A stretch of DNA of 64,000 bases from Alloalcanivorax marinus (GTDB lineage: Bacteria; Pseudomonadota; Gammaproteobacteria; Pseudomonadales; Alcanivoracaceae): assembly GCF_016785095.1 (NCBI RefSeq), contig NZ_JAEKJB010000008.1, forward strand, positions 962,744 to 1,026,743. Direction: 5' to 3'. The notes under the pieces are model-generated. The model saw only the letters and a list, made by a program, of their open reading frames with translations. It was not told the origin of the DNA and did no database searches. Position numbers and translations under genes: made by a program. Positions 61,352 through 64,000 of the stretch are shown in pieces; the first letter of the stretch is position 1; each line of letters opens with the position of its first letter.

Positions 61352-63862
61352 ATGCGTTCAACGAAATGGATCTTGATGATCAGGTTGGGTCTGCTGGGGG
61401 CCGTGCTGACGGTGGCGGGCTGCGGTGGCGATGGAGGTCATCACGGTGGCGCCGCCGGTGGGGAGGTGCCTTCCGGTCCCTCCGCCTCGAGCCTGGCCGG
61501 TACCGCCGCCGTCGGCGCGGCGATTCAGGCTGGCACCGTCACCGCCGAGTGCTCGGACGGCAGCGGCTTCACCAGCCCGGTGACCACCCAGGCCGATGGC
61601 TCCTGGAGCGGTGAAGTTGACGGCTCCGCCTTGCCCTGCGCGCTGACGGTAACCGGCGGCACCCCGGCGGTCACTCTGCGCGGCTACGCGGGCCAGGCCG
61701 GCACCGTCAATATCACGCCGCTGACCGACATGGTGCTGGCCCTCGCCACCGGGGCGGCGGACGGTGCCTGGATTGCCACGCCGGCCAACTGGCCGGATGC
61801 GAGTACCCTCTCGGCGAGAAAGGCCGAGCTGCTGGCGGCGATGACCGATGCCGGCTTCAGCCTGCCGCCGGGGGACCCTTTCACCCTCGCTCTTACGATC
61901 GGCGATGCCTGGGATCAGGTGCTGGACGACATTCAGGCCGCCATCGACGACGATCCGGCCATCGCCGATTACGACGCCCTGCTGGCGTTGGTGAAGGACG
62001 GCAATCTGGAGCAATTTCCGGCGGCCCCGGAGGACGACCCGGGCGACCCCGAGTTGCCCGCCAATCTGGCGGTGCTGACTGCTCATGCCGGTACCTATAC
62101 GGTGATCGGTAAGGGTGAGGGCGACCCGGGTTACTGTGGCGGCTGTGGCGTCGCCAACCGCGACCATGCCCGTGGCACCGTGAGCATTTCCGCCCAGGGC
62201 GACATCGACTTCGATACCGGCATCGCCTTCCTGGTCTCGGACATCGTCACCATCTCCGACCGCACCACGCTGGCGGCGGATCGCCACGTCGCGGTGAACT
62301 TGGGTGAATCCGATGGCGACGAACGGGTGCGTCTGTACTTCAACGGCGACCTGGAAGTGATGGAGATCGTTCATGACGATGGTCAGGGCGTCACCACCCG
62401 GGCGCTGATTCAGGAAGACACGGGCAATCCGGAGCCGGGCGCGGAATTGCTCGGTGGCCACAATGGCGTGGCGGTGGCGTACGGCGGCCATGTCTGGGCC
62501 ATGGAACAGCCGTTCATCGAAACGTTCATGGCGACCACCGGTAAGCGCCAGATTCGCGCCAACAACTTCGATGACGGCAACACCATCCAGGACAGCACGC
62601 CCTTCGCCGGTGAGGACCTGGCCTGGGCACAGGTCAACGTGGCCCACGCCAGCCTGGGCACGCAGCTGTGCGGACAGAACACCGGCGTTTCGCTGATGAC
62701 GGTGGACATGGAGGCAACGCCGGTGGTGCAGAAGACCTGGACCGCCACCGAATGCGAATTGCAGGTGGACTATCACTTCAGCAATGGCGCCACGGAAGGG
62801 CGCATCATCAGCGCCACCCTGACCAATGACAAGGACGCGGACCAGGTCACCCTGAGCGACGGCCAGTTCCGGATCTTCATTCACACCGGCAAGGAAGGCC
62901 CGATGCCCGAGCTGTCGGACGATATTCGCCAGATCCTGATGGTCGACAGCGGTACCCGGGAAATACGTTCCGGCTATTTCCTTCTGGGTAAGCCCCTGGA
63001 GGACGGTTCCCACCCGGACCATTACATTGATTTCGGCGCCTCGGCGGGCAGCTCCAATCCGGCGGTGGGCACCTACCACTGTGATGTGTCCTCCGCCTCG
63101 GTGAACCTGGCGATGGGTTGGGTGACCACCGGCGACCCCCTGTTCAAGTTCCGGACCTCGAACGGCGGTGACTGCACCGTGACCGTTGAACAAAGCGCGG
63201 GCCGCAAATACCGGGGCACCTACAGCGCCACCCTGATCGGCCCGAGTTTCAGCGCCTTCGGCTCTGGGTTGGCGCCGGGCGACACGGAGTTGCCGGAAGC
63301 CGAACGGACTCTGGTGGTGCACGGCAGCTTCCGCAATTTCACCACCCAGACCTTCCATGCCGGCAATCAGGGCAACGAAGGGCCGCTGGGCGGTGACGCC
63401 CACGGCATCACCCTGACCATCGACGACGGCAATACCCATTTCCAGGCCGGGGAGACCTTTTTGCTGGCCTCGGAGGTGTCGTCCAACGGCCACAATGGGT
63501 ACTTCCATCGGCTGTTCGACGACCTGGATGCGCCGGACAACCAGATGCGTATGGTGTGGTCGGAGATCCCGCTGGCGGTAGGCAATTACGCCTGCAATGA
63601 CGAGGTCGATGGCCTGCGGCCCACCATGACCCTGGCGACCCCGGCGAACATTCCTTATGGGGCAACCTACACCCAGTCCGGTGTTCAGAACCTCACGGAA
63701 GGAGCGTCTTGCACGATCAACGTGACCAGCGTGGATAACGGCGAGGTGGCGGGCACCTACAGCGCCACCCTGGTGGCGCGCAATATCGCCCCGGTGCTGC
63801 CCGGCGAGGATGCCAGCATTTCCGTTTCCGGGGAGTTCCGTTACCCGAACACCGGGCCCTGA
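61352..63862 (+). CDS. Large repeat-containing lipoprotein of unknown function
   Basis: An 836-residue lipoprotein (MRSTKWILMIRLGLL... VAGC) with a His/Gly-rich tether. Residues about 45-110 look like a carboxypeptidase-regulatory-like beta fold (GTAAVGAAIQAGTVTAECSD). The C-terminus holds two related units of about 95-100 residues, near 570-670 and 743-836, each with AVGxYxC, a second Cys in CTxxV, then GTYSATLV/I and a final VxGxFR; the Cys pairs suggest disulfides. It is probably surface or periplasmic. AAGGGG precedes the ATG at 61352; the frame is open far upstream, but lipoprotein features begin here. The function is unknown. Confidence 0.7.
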   Translation: MRSTKWILMIRLGLLGAVLTVAGCGGDGGHHGGAAGGEVPSGPSASSLAGTAAVGAAIQAGTVTAECSDGSGFTSPVTTQADGSWSGEVDGSALPCALTVTGGTPAVTLRGYAGQAGTVNITPLTDMVLALATGAADGAWIATPANWPDASTLSARKAELLAAMTDAGFSLPPGDPFTLALTIGDAWDQVLDDIQAAIDDDPAIADYDALLALVKDGNLEQFPAAPEDDPGDPELPANLAVLTAHAGTYTVIGKGEGDPGYCGGCGVANRDHARGTVSISAQGDIDFDTGIAFLVSDIVTISDRTTLAADRHVAVNLGESDGDERVRLYFNGDLEVMEIVHDDGQGVTTRALIQEDTGNPEPGAELLGGHNGVAVAYGGHVWAMEQPFIETFMATTGKRQIRANNFDDGNTIQDSTPFAGEDLAWAQVNVAHASLGTQLCGQNTGVSLMTVDMEATPVVQKTWTATECELQVDYHFSNGATEGRIISATLTNDKDADQVTLSDGQFRIFIHTGKEGPMPELSDDIRQILMVDSGTREIRSGYFLLGKPLEDGSHPDHYIDFGASAGSSNPAVGTYHCDVSSASVNLAMGWVTTGDPLFKFRTSNGGDCTVTVEQSAGRKYRGTYSATLIGPSFSAFGSGLAPGDTELPEAERTLVVHGSFRNFTTQTFHAGNQGNEGPLGGDAHGITLTIDDGNTHFQAGETFLLASEVSSNGHNGYFHRLFDDLDAPDNQMRMVWSEIPLAVGNYACNDEVDGLRPTMTLATPANIPYGATYTQSGVQNLTEGASCTINVTSVDNGEVAGTYSATLVARNIAPVLPGEDASISVSGEFRYPNTGP

Positions 63863-63907
63863 GTCCTCCACCGGGGTTGCGGTAGATACCGTCTCTCCTA
63901 TCCGGAC

Positions 63908-64000
63908 TCAACCCCCGAGGGGTTGGGTCTGGAATGGGGTTTGTCGATTCAGTACGCCGAAGGCGATGTGCACCAGTTTGCGCATGGCGGCGCCGAGGGC
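63908..64000 (-). mobile_element. IS110-family transposase, C-terminal end (cut by window edge)
   Basis: Thirty codons plus TGA read ALGAAMRKLVHIAFGVLNRQ, then TPFQTQPLGG. This is the characteristic C-terminus of IS110/IS1111 transposases (...AAMRKLLHIAYGVLK...PF). The rest lies beyond the right edge. The element's end should lie within 63863-63907, next to the lipoprotein stop; a CGGTA-GA-TACCG palindrome is there (about 63880-63891). Confidence 0.7.

Noticed and set aside
61358..63871. An 837-codon open frame on the minus strand opposite the large lipoprotein gene
   Set aside because: No signal or domain and a composition typical of an antisense shadow; the plus-strand frame has a lipoprotein signal and internal homologous repeats.

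Overview
The window (64 kb, about 65% GC, no rRNA or tRNA genes seen) is chromosomal DNA of a gammaproteobacterium close to Alcanivorax/Alloalcanivorax or Pseudomonas. This rests on gene order: pilG-pilH-pilI-pilJ-pilK-chpA-chpB-chpC divergent from gshB-tonB3-yqgE-ruvX, then pyrR-pyrB-pyrC'; pilT-pilU divergent from yggS-proC; a laoBC/laoR long-chain alcohol oxidation locus; and Pseudomonas-type REP palindromes.

Layout. 1-5.2 kb: laoB, laoC and divergent laoR with a perfect operator palindrome, a coupled membrane protein, and a YheT-type hydrolase. 5.3-12.2 kb: rsmE, a lipoprotein amidase, glyoxalase I, a QmcA/NfeD pair, a SlyD-like isomerase, a CDF metal transporter and cytochrome b561. 12.3-26.6 kb: the complete Pil-Chp chemosensory operon for type IV pili. 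Two lipid-related genes (a NAPE-PLD-like hydrolase and an LpxL-like acyltransferase) are joined to its 3' end by ATGA overlaps. 26.9-34.9 kb: gshB to pyrC', interrupted between ruvX and pyrR by a Fic gene and a DUF2780 gene. 34.87-35.14 kb: a 272-bp MITE-like foldback element. 35.1-39.1 kb: DsbG-like and TlpA-like periplasmic thiol proteins divergent from a two-component system, then a DUF4136 lipoprotein. 39.2-44.2 kb: a quinone/electrophile defence cluster (LysR, AzoR, glutathionyl-hydroquinone reductase, pirin) and an Rrf2-oxidoreductase pair. 44.2-48.1 kb: a HigA remnant, pilU, pilT, yggS, proC.

48.1-57.5 kb lies between proC and yggT, genes that are normally neighbours, and looks like an acquired catabolic block. 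It encodes an NCS1 permease, a double-domain nitrilase-like hydrolase whose second half has lost two catalytic residues, an AmiC-like sensor, an AmiR-like ANTAR antiterminator, an IclR regulator, methylmalonate-semialdehyde dehydrogenase and an iron alcohol dehydrogenase. A perfect intrinsic terminator ends 1 nt before the permease Shine-Dalgarno sequence. An upstream hairpin with hexaloop AACGAA matches the ANTAR-target rule (A at loop position 1, G at 4). The block therefore appears to be an amide/nitrile-type pathway controlled by ligand-gated antitermination, and it is the best candidate here for an undescribed system.

57.5-64 kb: yggT, an enoyl-CoA hydratase family gene, a double-hotdog thioesterase, two lipoproteins of unknown function, and the 3' end of an IS110-family transposase at the right edge.
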